Shown piece by piece: positions 5,978 to 6,035 of a stretch of DNA of 6,035 nt. Numbering within the stretch: position 1 is the first letter of the stretch; every line of letters starts with the position of its first letter. The position numbers and the translations under genes were made by a program. The notes under the pieces were generated by a model. The model was not told the DNA's origin. It was given only the letters and a program-made list of their open reading frames with translations, and made no database searches. This stretch comes from an uncultured Clostridium sp. (GTDB lineage: Bacteria > Bacillota > Clostridia > Lachnospirales > Anaerotignaceae): positions 1-6,035 of the forward strand of contig CAMXTM010000133.1 in NCBI GenBank assembly GCA_947246775.1, read 5' to 3'.

Positions 5978-6035
5978 CAGCGTTTGCTTCCTTTCGTTGG
6001 TATTAACCACGTCAAGTTCAAAGGGTCAAGCAAAA
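5978..6035 (-). promoter_or_regulatory. TPP riboswitch (THI element) aptamer, 3' half; 5' half outside the window
   Basis: On the - strand the sequence runs ACCCTTTGAACTTGACG, then TGGTTAATACCAACG, then AAAGGAAGC, matching the consensus 3' half of the thi-box (ACCC, GAACCTGA, TGG-ATAATACCA, AGGGAA). CCTTT (6024-6020) pairs with AAAGG (5994-5990), forming the expected P4-type helix. The CTGAGA pyrimidine-binding half would lie beyond 6035. It precedes a terminator and tenA, so TPP binding should repress the whole salvage operon. Confidence 0.93.

Noticed and set aside
1..6035. CRISPR arrays, tRNA or rRNA genes, transposases
   Set aside because: No spaced direct repeats, tRNA-like cloverleaf, rRNA signature or transposase motif was seen on either strand.

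Overview
This window comes from a low-GC Gram-positive bacterium, most likely a Clostridia-type member of the Bacillota. The evidence is AT-rich DNA, strong GGAGG-type ribosome sites, a TTG start, a secreted protein with a copper-amine-oxidase-like stalk domain, and a TPP riboswitch that ends in an intrinsic terminator. The genus cannot be named from the sequence alone.

Left half (1-2605, + strand): two tandem serpin genes 17 nt apart. The first is cut by the window edge and shows only its C-terminal 313 residues. The second is complete (531 aa): signal peptide, stalk-like domain (PF07833 type), then a full serpin. Both serpins keep the small-residue hinge expected of inhibitory serpins, but their reactive-centre loops differ in sequence and length. 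The pair looks like a duplicated secreted protease-inhibitor module with diverged bait loops. A strong hairpin at 2579-2605 ends this unit.

Middle (2606-2670): a short convergent gap filled with inverted repeats: three mutually complementary arms, then a GC-rich hairpin. It resembles a small dispersed intergenic repeat.

Right half (2671-6035, - strand): a thiamin-pyrimidine salvage operon. Read in its own direction, it has the 3' half of a TPP riboswitch aptamer (cut by the window edge), a long terminator hairpin, tenA (thiaminase II), thiZ (ABC ATPase), thiX (permease) and thiY (lipoprotein binding protein). The genes are tightly packed: the thiZ ribosome site lies inside the end of tenA, and thiX and thiY overlap by ATGA. 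ThiXYZ would import a pyrimidine derived from degraded thiamin, and TenA would release hydroxymethylpyrimidine (HMP) from its amino form. TPP would shut the operon off through the riboswitch. The deformylase YlmB and the downstream enzymes ThiD and ThiE are not in the window.

The thiamin operon is a known kind of system. The least ordinary part is the stalk-serpin tandem pair with divergent bait loops and a patch of near-identity between copies.
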